The notes under the pieces are model-generated. The model made no database searches, had not been told where the DNA came from, and was given only the letters and a program-made list of their open reading frames with translations. A stretch of DNA of 64,000 bases from Botrytis cinerea B05.10 (taxonomy: Eukaryota > Ascomycota > Leotiomycetes > Helotiales > Sclerotiniaceae), in the NCBI RefSeq assembly GCF_000143535.2, contig NC_037313.1:999501-1063500 (forward strand), in the 5' to 3' direction. Position numbers and translations under genes: made by a program. Every line of letters begins with the position of its first letter. The stretch's first letter is position 1. Below, one piece after another: positions 21,055 through 32,768 of the stretch.

Positions 21055-24000
21055 TTTGTTGCACATCTCACTTGGGTCGCCCTCGGTCAAGCCATGTTCT
21101 CGGGTGGAGTGAATCAGAAGAGATTATGCAAGTGAGAATTATCTTAGGTGGACGCTATGCTGGAAACTGATTGCCATTGGGCATCAACATGGAGTGTCGG
21201 AAGCATTTCCCCACTCCGGCCTCGAATGCGACCGCCTTGGATGAGAGGCCTCAACAGATTATCGAGAGCCGTTGCACCTATCAAAAAGATGAGGAGAAGG
21301 AAACCCGCGATTGTTGCATATCTCAGATGGCCTTGACCCTCGCCTTGCACTGACAAGGTATTTCATGAGCGAATACACTTGGAAATTATGAGGGTATGGG
21401 AACGGATGTAAATGAAGATTCAAAAATACAAGATGATAAGCATGGTAGTCTCAAGAGTCGCGAGAAAGATCTCTGAATCGACTTACTATCATTTCCCTTT
21501 TCACCTCCCGAGAACAATCTTGATCTACCGCTCGTTGAACCACAGCTTACTCACCCTAAGCAATATCCGTCGAAAGGAAATGTTGCATGTCTTTAAAGGC
21601 CGCCGACCTCATTATCGGAAAAACTTGTGAGACATGACACCTATAGCTCCACTTGGCAAGGATATCGCACTATAGAAAAAAAGGCCGCTTTGGAGGTCGC
21701 ATCAATCTAAGATTCTTGATGATTGGGTATCATGGAGATACTATCGATTATGGTCGTGATGAGGGTCGTGATGATGTGGCAATATTGAGAGCGCTCGTGG
21801 AAAAAGGGGCGAAGCTCGAAAGGATTAGAGCGATTCGAGGTAGTTGGGAAGAACAACGAGTGGTCGTTTTCATGCAGCAAGTGTGGCTTGATTGTAGTGG
21901 CTGATAAGTTCCAAAAAGGGTTCATGGGTGAAGAATAGTGGATACCTGCCACTTTCGGGAGGCTGCAGAAGAGCGTTTACTTAGTACTATGTTCCCCGTA
22001 GAACGCCGAAGAGCCACACTGATCTCTTGAGGCGAGGCGCAAACAGAAAAGGAGACTTGGCATCGAAAAACCTCGTCCAATGGCACCCAAATTTGTGTTG
22101 ACCATGTCGGCGACCACTCCTTCACCCCGGAGAAACTTCCAGAAAAGGTACAAGTCCGCTCTCGGTGATCAGTCGAAATTTACGATTATCCGAGACATCT
22201 TCACGGATCCTTCATCTTGAAGAAGTTAAACGTTGATGGCTTGAAGGTAAGAATGGGATTTGTTGCACGTCTGAAAAGGTCGGCGACCTGGTTATTCCTT
22301 GCACAGGATTGATGTCGGCGACAAGGGTCATCTAAATGGGATATTTACGGGATCGTGTGAGATGTACCGAGATCAGGTGCTAAGTGGATGTGAGCTAGAT
22401 GATACCGCCAGACCGTCTAGACAGAGTTTTGTTGCAGATCTGAAAAGGTCGGCGACCTGAATTTTTTTCTCACTTCAGAATCAGCATCACATAGCCTATG
22501 ATAAAGGTCGCCGGGTATCCACTTGGTAGAATGAAAGTTCAATCTACGACTCCACTCAATCATCACCGTCAACCTCACGAGTCATGATACTTCTGGCCAT
22601 GGAGAAGATAATACCGGAGATTGAGTGAATGGCAAGTTCTGTTGCCTTTCTTAGTCGGCGATTCGATTATTCTACCGGCTGTGCCAGATTAGCAATGTCT
22701 TTTGGCACAATGTTCAATTACAGGACCCTCTGGTTTGGTCGAGACCGAAGCGGTACTGTATGTCAGAGCTAGGGGTAAATACTACCCACCTGCTTTTCAA
22801 TAACATCTGTTTTTGTTGCATCTCTCAATCGGCGACCTGAAAGAAAGGGGAAGACATATCCACTTGAATGGATTCCGTTTACGAGCCACGAGGGTGCAAT
22901 TTCTTACTTTTGACTTTCGGGAATGGGCCATCACTGAAGCACTCAATCACTAAGAGACAATACCACAATTATACTTCGGCGAAAAATGAAGCAAACCTGA
23001 AAGGAGAGGATGTAATTTGTTGCACGTCTCAAATGGTCGGCGACCTCCTCGAATCGACATACTCGCCTGAGGGATCCACTTGAAGGGTTCAACTTAAAGT
23101 GATCAAGTCTCAATTGTGGTTGTTATGGAAACGTTACGCATACTGAAAGCTAAACGCAAGTTATCCTGGCCCATCTTTAGATTTTCGAAACTTTTTTGCA
23201 TATCCCAGATGATCTTCGGTCACATCTCTATTCCATGGGACGATGTGTTGGGCATGGAATCTTCATTGTGGTTTAGGTAGTGGGGCTATGCGGCTATGAG
23301 TGAGGTCTTCGTGGAGACGCGATGATAGGTTAAAGGGTTTCGAGAATGACACGCTGAAGATCTGCTCATGCTCTCGGGAATTTGTTGCACATCTGAAAAA
23401 GATCCACGGCCTTTTCTACTCTCATCTGTAGGCTCCTATTGGTCATCAGTTTCCTTTTTATCATCAAAGTTTGATACTTAATAGGATTTATAAGTGGATA
23501 CAATGGGTCTCTCCCGAGGTTCCAATCTATCTCGATGATGAAACGTCAGAATTGTGTTCCGGCATTATGCAGATCTCTCGCGCACGACAGCTACCTATTA
23601 GAAGTATCGAGGTGAGTTTGTGTCATATCTCAAGGCTCATGTCGCAAGCATTTTTTCTCGACTTTTTCGGTGAAAACAAAAATCAACGACATGGCCAAGG
23701 CAATATTCAGCCCAGAGTACTTTGATATTGCAAATCATCAATTTCAGGATTCTCTGCACGTGATTGCTCGGAGGAGAGACTTTCTACTCGATCAAAGAAC
23801 AGTTTTACGCTCTTCCCATCGCACGGATAATGAACACAATTGAAACTTCTAGTAGAGTTATGGGATTCATAATTGAGCTGTTTATCTAAGTTATGCTGAG
23901 TTCATGGATCACTTCGGTGAGAATCACTGCGCTGTCGAAAAGTGGATATTGAGTTATTTGAGGTAGGAACGCGTTCTTTCCTTGCTAGAGGTATCTTTTT

Positions 24001-26818
24001 ATCTACTTGTGTTGGGGGTTTTGTTAAACGGCTAGTTAATTTTATGCTTGGTGCACACCTCACACGCGCATCATAAGCTCTTTCTTGGTTTCATTCTCAC
24101 ACCTAAAACAGAAGTCAATACACCCTTCACTCTACTAATACTTGCTTAGAATAAAGTCTTTGGCTATCTTCCTTCATTTTGAATTGTTCTAATTGTCTGT
24201 TTGGTTTTCCATGGATACTCTTAATCTCGCGAGGAAGCCCCTGATTAAACCATACTTGTTATCCGTTTCGAATCTCCGTGAATGTTTAGATAAATATCAA
24301 GGTTCAGTGGTAACAGTAGAGAGACAACGAGAGTTCATTGTTACACATCTCAAAGCCTCTATCCTCTGACTTAATATCGATTATCAAATGATAGCCATTC
24401 CGTCTCCGCTTGCCACACTTTTTTCACAAGCCGGGCTATTCTCTTCATTCTCGCCCCATTACGGCCAGCTTCACATTTTTTCCCTTGGTCTCTTATGTTG
24501 CATGTCTCAAAAGGCCACCGGCCAAATTTCAACATGCACCTTCGTATTGTGTCCACAATACTCAATACTGTATGCCCATTGCCACAAGTCTCGTTCGGCT
24601 AGCCTTAAGCTCTGGTGGCCAAGGCGGCCTCTTCCATTGGGTGGTTAAATATTTGGTCAATCAGAGCAGATAAAATAATTCCATCGCAGTACCGCCGAGA
24701 CTTTGAAGATCACCAAACTTTATTTCCTCGCGTTTTCAGGCCTTGATAAGTGTAGATGTATAAGTATGCTTAGTTAAAAATAGCTCGAGCGAGTCGCTAC
24801 GTGTCTGATCTGACCCACTAGTTTTGGTGAGCTGAGAGCCCGTGAAAGGAAATTGTGACCGTTCAGACGACCGAAACATTTGGGTACCGAATTTGTTTTG
24901 CTTGGAGCCATAATTGAGGTCGCAATTAAGGCCGGGCTGATCTTTCACTATGACCAAACCCGAAATTGCTCAGAAGATAGAAATTTGGGAATTGAGAGGG
25001 TCGGCGGCCTTTTGAGATATGCAACATTTGAAATGGCTACCTATTAAGTATCGAGGCATGTATGTATGAAGAGGCGAAATTGGAATGCATGAAGATGGCT
25101 CAAAGCTATGGATTATAAACTATCCTAGATCTACTCGAGTATAAATGGAGTGTTAAATTATGGTGATCTCGTCAAGATTTGCAATGCTCTATCTTTTAAT
25201 AAACACTGGAGCATTTGGCAAGTATTTCATTACTGTGCAGGTTCAAACTCCATAGACATTGACATCTGAACGCTCATTTCAAATTCCCATGATTATTTGA
25301 TATCGGTTGGGTGTCTTCTTTTTGGCTATCTCTTCTCATGTTGATGATAGTAGTGGTATCAAGTTCAAGGAATTCTATAATGAATAGTTTACATCACTCA
25401 AAAACCAAAGCACATCTTCTAAACATTTAGTTGTGAAATTTCGATTGATATCTAGTGATCAATTCGATCAAAGAGAATCGTGATATACAAGTGATCAAAA
25501 TTTGGCAATCAGATCATATTCAATTCATCAAACGTCTGATGCGCTGATGGCTTCATCAAAGACACAAGTGATCAATAGAAAAATGTAATGTTGCATATCT
25601 CAAAAGGCCACCGACCTCCACTAGTCTGTCGTCCCTACTGCAATCCACTCGCGGCATTAGCAATCTACACCGAAATAAGATGGTATGCATTCCCTGTGGC
25701 CGGACAATGACCACTCTACGACATGCAACAAATATTCTCTTTCCTTAGTTACCCAGACTAGATCAAGTGTCGTATGGAGTTGTTGCATATCTTAAAAGGT
25801 CGCCGACCATCTCTCATTTCCTGATTCGTACAAATACTGTGCTCATCAATAAAACCAATATACCTAAATTGCAATTGCCAAGACGGCCGTTGAAATAACC
25901 TTTTTTGGTGGCTGTGGCGGCAACTCCCACCCAGTCAACTGCGTATCAAACCCTACATCAAAAGATACTAAAAATATTTAATTCTATCAATCACTTCTAG
26001 GAGATAAAACGGCTTTCAGTGAGACAACATCTGTCATCGCGCTTGGTAGGCACAAAAAGTGTGACGAGCTAGCTCGGATATGAGCGCGATGTAAGCGCCG
26101 CGAATGGGATCTGCGGATTTTCGGTTCATTGTGAACCCGTAGTTCTCAATTATGTGATTACACGGCCCGTTCGGAGACCGTAAGTGGGGTTGAAGCTGAA
26201 GCCTTAATTGCGACCAGATTCAAATTAAAAGAAATTTTTTACTTCCCATTTATCTTTTCTTTGGGTGGTGGTGGGCGGTGATGATGATGGATTCGTAGTA
26301 CGGAGTCACAAACTAGGAATGAGAAGGTCGCCGGCCTTTTCAGATGTGCAACATTGACTCCTTGTGAAAGATCAGTCTTTTCGTATCTGCCAATCCATTC
26401 AGAAACAGGATTTCTGGAGAAAATTGTGCCCGAGTAGAAACCCGTGTGTGTATAATTGATCATTCTTATGCTCTCAAATCTTGTTCAAATCACCGAAAAA
26501 CATTGATAGTCTTTCTAAATTTGTTTCACTGACACATATAAATTGATCTCTACCTTTTAAGTCAGATCTCAGTTGACAATTTATAGGCTCACAAGCTTAG
26601 AGCCAGACTTTTCGCACGAAAATCCGTCCAATTAGTATATACCTTCCGACCGTCGTCGAGACCTACCGGCCGACTATGCGACCATTGCCTTTTTCACATC
26701 ACTTGACATTATAGATCCCACCTTTCGATAAGTAGATCATCGCACAATTCGGCTGCTGTCTGTTGAATGGGGCTTTAATCTCTTGAGGAGGTCGCCGGCC
26801 TTTTGAGACGTGCAACAT
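21055..26818. repeat. Decayed dispersed repeat array with a conserved box of about 28 bp
   Basis: A box with the approximate consensus TGTTGCAYRTCTSAAAAGG, followed directly by TCGSCGACCT, recurs through this interval. Good plus-strand copies start at 21311, 21581, 22261, 22430, 22811, 23017, 23381, 24496, 25589 and 25780. Weaker ones start at 21055, 22640, 23194 and 24338. Copies on the minus strand occupy 24999-25027, 26325-26353 and 26789-26818. Core-only traces (TCGGCGACC or similar) occur near 22107, 22311 and 22504. The right half is close to a palindrome (GGTCGSCGACC). From 22261 to 23381 successive copies are 169, 210, 171, 206, 177 and 187 bp apart, a mean near 187 bp. The DNA between boxes is mostly not visibly alike. 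This looks like an old satellite or a cluster of protein-binding sites; no coding function is seen. Confidence 0.8.
21648..23082 (+). repeat. Second recurring motif TATCCACTTG in the array
   Basis: Downstream of several boxes there is a short shared string: TCCACTTGG at 21648-21656, TATCCACTTGG at 22516-22526, TATCCACTTG at 22857-22866 and GATCCACTTG at 23073-23082. It follows the preceding box at a variable 20-60 bp. It supports a common ancestral repeat unit longer than the box. Confidence 0.5.
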
Positions 26819-29249
26819 TTGGACATTTGTAGTTAGGTTCCATGGTGGTGTTTTGTCAAATACGACACGATAGAGTGGGGGACAGATGCTACTGTTACTG
26901 GAGTTTCTACCCATGATGGTGCGTATGCGTGAATATCTCTCGGTTAGAATTCGTTGCTAATACCAGGTAAGTCATTCCAATGTGTAAGTTACCTCTTCAC
27001 TCTCCCTCCGATGGCATATTGCAACTTATAATCTATTGTTGCCATCAAAATTGTAGATCTCGCCCTTTCTCATCCTACTCTTCCACTGCGATCTTTAAAG
27101 AGCTTTCCGATTGTCACTATGAGATTTTGTTGTTACTGTCTCTCCCAGCTTTCACACATTCCGGAATGCATCCAAGTTTAAAATCACATCTTCCACTATT
27201 TTCTCTGTTGCACAAGTTCGTTCTATTCATTCGCATATATGGTTGCGATTATATTTACCATTCATCTTCTATTAAATGTTCTATCATACTTTGTTCATTC
27301 TTATTCTTTGCCGCGGAAGAATGTAATTTCTTACACTACTTTATTCACATGCATGTTATTAATTCAACAGTCAATTTTATCTCTCATTTCGTCCAAATCA
27401 GCCATTCTTTATTAATCCTCATAGCCTAATTTTCAACCTATGTTTAATTTCCGTATTTGTTCCCATCACAATATCCTTTGAACAAAGCAACATCGGTTCC
27501 TCCGGTCTTTATGTGTTCTCAACTCCCTTTACGTACCGACCATTCCATTGTTCTCATCTCAAGCAACTCTGTTCGCGGGCTGGGATCTTTCCCTAAAGAT
27601 CAAATCGTACTCTATATCCTATGTTCCTCGCTGATTCCTTTGTTCCTTTCTCGTCTTTATCCTGTACGCAGCGGCACTCATTCCTTTCTACCTCACTAAT
27701 CCCTTTCTCGTTATCCCTCGGCATCTACGACCCTGTCATCTGATTCCGCGACTATCTCTCTGCAGCTCTTTCGCCACTCTGTCTATTCTCTCGTCATCAG
27801 TTTCCTTGACTAGGTTCTTTTAAACTCTTCTGTAAAGCAGCAAGGATATAAAAGTTCTTTGTTCTCTTATTCCCGAACGTTCCTGATCATTGATTTTAAG
27901 GTGTTAAAGCAGCAAGTTCGTGCTAGTTCTTTGCATTTTTTTTGGCGTTGATGTTAGGCGAAGTTGTCAGGCGGGGAATCCGGAGTCGGGCTTGGAGAAT
28001 TGTGGGCGTGTGCGTGATTGATCTGGAATTTTGGAATCAGGGGAAGGAGATGGTTCTTTGTTTGAGACGAGATTGGGGATAGAATCAGAAGGAATTGCGT
28101 AGATGTGACCGTAAGAGAGATCGCTTTGATCGAGAGTCGGAGTTCAGAGTGTTGAGCTTGAGGGAGGTGGAAGTTTGATGCGATGGGAGGAGACTGTAGT
28201 AAGATGAGGTGATTTAGAAAATTTAGGTGAGTAGATAGGGTTTCTTTATTCATGGAGGTGACTGGCTATCAAGGATAGAGTACATCTCGGAGCCTGACTC
28301 CGTGGTATAAACAGGGTTATAGGTGATGCAATAATCAATGAATGATCACTGTATCAGATGAAATCTGTAAGGTGTGTTAGGCTACATCAAATATCAATAG
28401 AGAAAAACCCAAGTTGGTAAGTCTGAAGGTATTCACAACCAGTAAAGAGGAGATTATCTCTCCAAGGACCAAGAAGTCGGAAGCAAGAGGAATCAATCCA
28501 TAAATATAAATGCACTTTCTCTATTTGCTTAAGTTTATTTAGTTTTAGGAATATTTCGATCACCCTGTTTTCTTCTCCTGTTAATCAACATGTATTTCCT
28601 CGATTTGTGAGGATGTTATCATCGGCTAATACCTCCAGTGTATCATAGTCACAGTTCCTTTTTTCTATTCTATCCCTTCAGTAACAGATCAATATGCATA
28701 TCAATCACATAGAGGACTTGAGAAAATATTGAAATGGATGATGGAATTTGTAAAATCTACGGAATTCCGCAGATACTAAGGATTGGCCTTACTGGTTATT
28801 TGACTATTGTATTACTGATGAGACGAGTTTGATTTTGTTATCACATGGGGAAAAAAATAGAATATCTAATAATCTGCATTTAAAGTAATTAGAGCTGCTC
28901 AAACACAAAGCTGTCTATTTTCTACCTCTATACTACCTACCTACTCTCAACTACCTCTCAAGCAAACTCCCCCCCCCCCAAAAAAAACGTAAATAATGTT
29001 CAGTGAAAACCACACTAATACCTACAAACACCTTGCATCCAAGTAAACAAGTGGGTTTGTTTCTCACAATCTCTAAGTGCTTGTTTGTATACCCTTTGAT
29101 TGTACAATCCCAAACACAATTCCGGCTAAAATTCGAATATATAAATTCTAGGTTTCCCATCCGAATCACTAGAGATCCTTACTACATATTCTCTCTTCGC
29201 TCTATCAATCATCATCACATCATCACATTACTGTAATAAATCCACAGTT
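26819..29249. other. Gene-free region with plus-strand pyrimidine bias
   Basis: From about 26.98 to 27.9 kb the plus strand is rich in C and T (long runs such as ctctttcgccactctgtc), as is usual for fungal leaders. I found no intact gene. A minus-strand frame of 99 codons (28253-27954, starting ATG AAT AAA) was judged too weak. A C run followed by an A run lies at about 28970-28987. Confidence 0.35.
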
Positions 29250-29969
29250 ATGAATACTCCAAGTACTCCACAATCACGCTCTAGTATGTAATTTCCTCAG
29301 AATTCCCATTCCAAATCTCCATCTGCATCTACCATCCACAAAATACTAACAAACACCACAGCCGCAGCCGCAACCACATCCGAAATTCCCAAACCCATCA
29401 CGCCATCACAAATTCCCCTCCCCTCAACCCCAATCTCGACCTCAAAACCAGCCGCCGATCTCACTCACCCACAAACGCCCATCCCAAATTCAAATTCAAC
29501 ATCTTCCATCGAAAAACTCGTACAAGCGGCTCAGATTTCTCTCCCAGACACACTGACGCCTGTTGCGGCGACTTCTTCTGATGTTCCTTCCCTAGGTATG
29601 GATATCTCTCTTTCCTTCTCTTTCTCATGCATGAAATCCCAGCACCCACCCACCTAATTCCCCTCCAACCATCAACCTCAACCCCAAAACTAAAACTAAC
29701 ACTAACACCCCCCAGTCCCAGTACCCAACAGCCCCAACAAATCCACCCCCCGCCCACGCCCACACTTCCCACCCAAACCCAACAGACAATCAATCCTCGC
29801 CTCCCCAACCCCCACACCGGACATTTCCCCTCTAAAACTCTCCTCTACCTCCTCTTCCTCTCTTTCTCAATGTCTATCTCGCCATGCGGATTATCGGCAC
29901 CATCTAAGTTCGCCTGCTGAATCTGGCGATTTGGGGGAGGGGTCTTTGTTGAAGGAGAAGGATGAGTAG
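29250..29969 (+). CDS. Small three-exon Pro/Ser/Thr-rich protein, 173 residues
   Basis: No single long frame shows this gene; it appears only after splicing. Exon 1 is 29250-29283, exon 2 is 29362-29595, exon 3 is 29716-29969. Intron 1 has a GTATGT donor, a TACTAAC branch site at 29344-29350 and a CACAG acceptor. Intron 2 has a GTATGG donor, CTAAC repeats and a CCCAG acceptor. Both introns interrupt a codon after its first base, and the joined frame runs cleanly to TAG. The protein starts MNTPSTPQSRS, is rich in Pro, Ser and Thr, holds one helical stretch (SIEKLVQAAQISLPDTL) and a Ser/Thr-Pro-rich second half with KSTPRPRPHFPPKP, and ends in an acidic LLKEKDE. It resembles substrates of proline-directed kinases or SH3-type partners by composition only. 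Family unknown. Confidence 0.6.
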
Positions 29970-31724
29970 ATGAGGTGCTTAGATGGATGAATGTGGATGG
30001 ATGTATCTTACTCTTAGGTTCAGGTTCAGACTCAGACTCAGGAGGAAGGAAATTAGATTTGGGGAAGGAAAGACAGGGGGGAGGGGGGTAAGAGTTAAGA
30101 AGGATTTACTAGTTAGCTAGCAGGCATGCAGGCATGCAGGCAATATATCACTTTCACCTTCTTCCTCCTCCATCCACTTAGTAACAAATGCGATGCGATG
30201 CGATGCGATGCGAAGCGAAGCAATCCAATCACAAGATCAAATCTGAATTCCCCCATCCCATCCCATCATATTTCCAAATCCCATCCCATCCGATCAAAAC
30301 TAGACAATCCAACACAACACAAGCCAGCAGAATGATCTCTCAACTACACTCTAAATACTAAATCCCAACACACACACGTGAAATAACCCACTCACTCACT
30401 CACCTATCTACTACCTATTTGCAATGCTCAAACGATCTCCCTCTCCCTCTCCCTCTCCCTCTCCCTCTCCCTCCTCCTCCTCCTCTTTCTCTTCCCATCA
30501 AACCACAAATCATAATTTCCTATCTACGAAAAAACTAATAAAAAAACTCATCCCAACACATCACAAACAAACAGGCACACGAGAAAAGCTCCAAACATCT
30601 AACATGTATATCCATATCCATATCCATATGCAGATCCTCCCATCCTCTCCCATCCTCCCAATCAACAAACTTATTCATCCCCCCCCCAAAAAACAATAAA
30701 AAAAACAAAACCCAAATCTCACATCTTCACATCCTCACATCCTCACATCCCCACTCCCCACTCCCCACTCCCCACTTCCTATCATATATATTATATTATA
30801 TACCACGCTATAAAGATTCAATTCATACATAATAAATCAAGATCTATCATTTTCCATCATTTTCTATTTTCTATTTATAATTTATAACTATATATAAATA
30901 AACTCCGAATAAATTAACAAAGTGACAGCAACCACCCAACCATCGTTAACCGAGCAAAAGAAAGGAGAGCGAGTAGGATGAAGTGAATTTCATCTCTCAT
31001 GTTTTGTGTTGTATTGTAGGGTAGGGTAGGTTAAGCGATTATCATTCTACATCTCATCCAATCATTCATTCATTCATTCATCTATCGACATGATAATCCA
31101 TCACATCAATTAAATCACATCAATCAAATCACAAGACAAAATAATAATAAACTGGAGTTGTGATATCATCAATTCTCTCTCCATCACTCTCATCCTAAAA
31201 TTAATCTCTCCTTCCTTTCTCCAAAAATATACAGACATTCTCCTTCACTCCCCTCCCCCTATCAATTCATCCCCATCCATCCATAAATCCCACCTGCAAA
31301 CAATGCAATGCAATGCATAAATACACATAACAAGCAGATATCCTTCCAAGATGCCATCCATTCCGAATCATCATTATAAACGCCCAAATCCATTTATGCA
31401 TGCATGCTGATATCACCCTCCCATAATCGTCTCCATCGCAAGAAAAGTAAGTAAAATCCCAAGTCTACGCCTATCCATCCCTTCGTTAACATCCCAACCG
31501 ATCCATCCCATGCCATTTTAATTCATCATTCCTTATCGTGACAGACATTGATCTAAAACAAAAAAACAAAAACAAAAAGAAATAATAAAAGTATGAGAAA
31601 AGTTCTTAATCCCAATACAAGAAAACTCCAAAAGGTATATGCCACATTCCATGTTTTTGTCTCTTCTTAGTTTTCTCATCTCGCCCCAGTTTGTGTAAAA
31701 ATATTGTTCAAGAATTGAAAGATG
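29970..31724. repeat. Microsatellite-rich region
   Basis: The plus strand holds many short tandem repeats. Examples are GCATGCAG units near 30122-30140, (GCGAT)n changing to GCGAA at 30189-30217, (CTCCCT)n at 30439-30475, (TCCATA)n near 30610, (TCACATCC)n at 30720-30750 and (CATT)n near 31065-31080. C-rich bias on the plus strand fits a 3' untranslated or leader region. No gene was seen. Confidence 0.6.
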
Positions 31725-32714
31725 TCAAGGGGTAGCCCTTTCAGGGGCATCATTTTGTGTCGAGTAGAAAGAAGGCATCGATGGTACCGGCGGTGTCTCA
31801 TCATTAAGTCTTTTAGTAGACGAAATATTCAATACACGATACAACAGACTCTTCCTCTTTCCATCAGCGCGTTTGCAAGAAAGTTGTTGAACCCCTCCAG
31901 AACATTCGGTACGAGGACCCATTGTTCTCCCACCACTTGGAAGACGTCTCATGGCAGCTCCGAGTTCGCTTCGGTGATCCCATGTCGGGGAACCTTCGCT
32001 ACTCTTACGTTTGAGTTCTTCTTCCCAACCATATATATCGGTACCGGTACTACTTGTATAAGAATTGGTGCTGGCAGTTGAACAGGAATAGATGCTACTA
32101 GCAGAAGAACACGCGACACTAGTGTCGGCTAGTAGGGATTCATCAGGAGACCGATCGTCTATAATTGTACTAGTCGACGAAGTAGTCGTTGCTAGGCTTG
32201 TCCTCGACGCGTGTGCTTCCGAATGTGCTGAAATCCAAGTACCATTATCTCCCTCGAAATCGAAATCCGCGTGAACTTCTGCATCGGTAGTTGCCGTTTC
32301 TGAAGACTTCCTTGGTTCCTCTTGTTCGATCACCTTCGCTGGAATATAGAATGGTGAGCATGCAACTTGCATCGATTTCGCTTTGGCCATCTCCTTCTCA
32401 TTTATAGCTGACCCCAGTTTTGCGGCCACGTCATTCCCTCCAATACCTCTACTCATACTCCTCCCCTCTTCTATGTTTGCCCAAGAGTTGGACCGAGAAT
32501 ACCCAAATGAAAAATCCTTTTCGTTGCCAACATGCATTGATGCCATGTTCATAACGAGTGAAGGCCGACGCCCGAAGAAGTCAACCGGTGAGCCAGGGTG
32601 CGCAACCATAAGTGGTGATGCTCCTTGAGTTGACTTCAGTGTTGTGACGGGAGGCTGTGATGCCTTTCTTGTCGAGGTGGAGTTGTTCATGGGATTTTCG
32701 ATTGGTCGATTCAT
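31725..32714 (-). CDS. Ser-rich open frame of 329 codons, possibly the 3' exon of the RGS gene
   Basis: The frame starts at an ATG at 32714 and stops at 31725. The sequence is Ser/Thr-rich with coherent character: RSNSWANIEEGRSMSRG, ADFDFEGDNGTWISAHSEAH, GWEEELKRKSSEGSPTWDH, and a basic GKRKSLLYRVLNISSTKR near the end. Several RxxS sites would suit basophilic kinases or 14-3-3 binding. It begins only 54 bp after the stop of the RGS frame on the same strand, unusually tight for two fungal genes. A GTGAGT near 32805 in the RGS tail and a CAG before 32654 would join the two frames in phase as RRHS|PPVTTLK, bypassing the first stop. No branch site is close to that acceptor, so both the one-gene and two-gene models stay open. 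Confidence 0.6.
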   Translation of the reverse strand: MNRPIENPMNNSTSTRKASQPPVTTLKSTQGASPLMVAHPGSPVDFFGRRPSLVMNMASMHVGNEKDFSFGYSRSNSWANIEEGRSMSRGIGGNDVAAKLGSAINEKEMAKAKSMQVACSPFYIPAKVIEQEEPRKSSETATTDAEVHADFDFEGDNGTWISAHSEAHASRTSLATTTSSTSTIIDDRSPDESLLADTSVACSSASSIYSCSTASTNSYTSSTGTDIYGWEEELKRKSSEGSPTWDHRSELGAAMRRLPSGGRTMGPRTECSGGVQQLSCKRADGKRKSLLYRVLNISSTKRLNDETPPVPSMPSFYSTQNDAPERATP

Positions 32715-32768
32715 CGAGCAAGGAATATCAGAAAAAGCATCAGAAAGTGACGACGCGGCCTGTTCCCG

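Noticed and set aside
21055..26818. The repeat array as a CRISPR array
   Set aside because: The boxes differ from one another, spacers are 130-240 bp and irregular, the genes are spliced eukaryotic ones, and there are no cas-like genes.
21055..26818. The array as a retrotransposon or DNA transposon
   Set aside because: No transposase, integrase or reverse-transcriptase motif and no long terminal or inverted repeats enclosing the region were seen; a miniature, non-coding element cannot be excluded.
27954..28253. Minus-strand frame of 99 codons with a true ATG
   Set aside because: Composition is Leu/Ser/Pro/His-rich with no domain, no leader-like sequence upstream, and the neighbouring strand bias points the other way.
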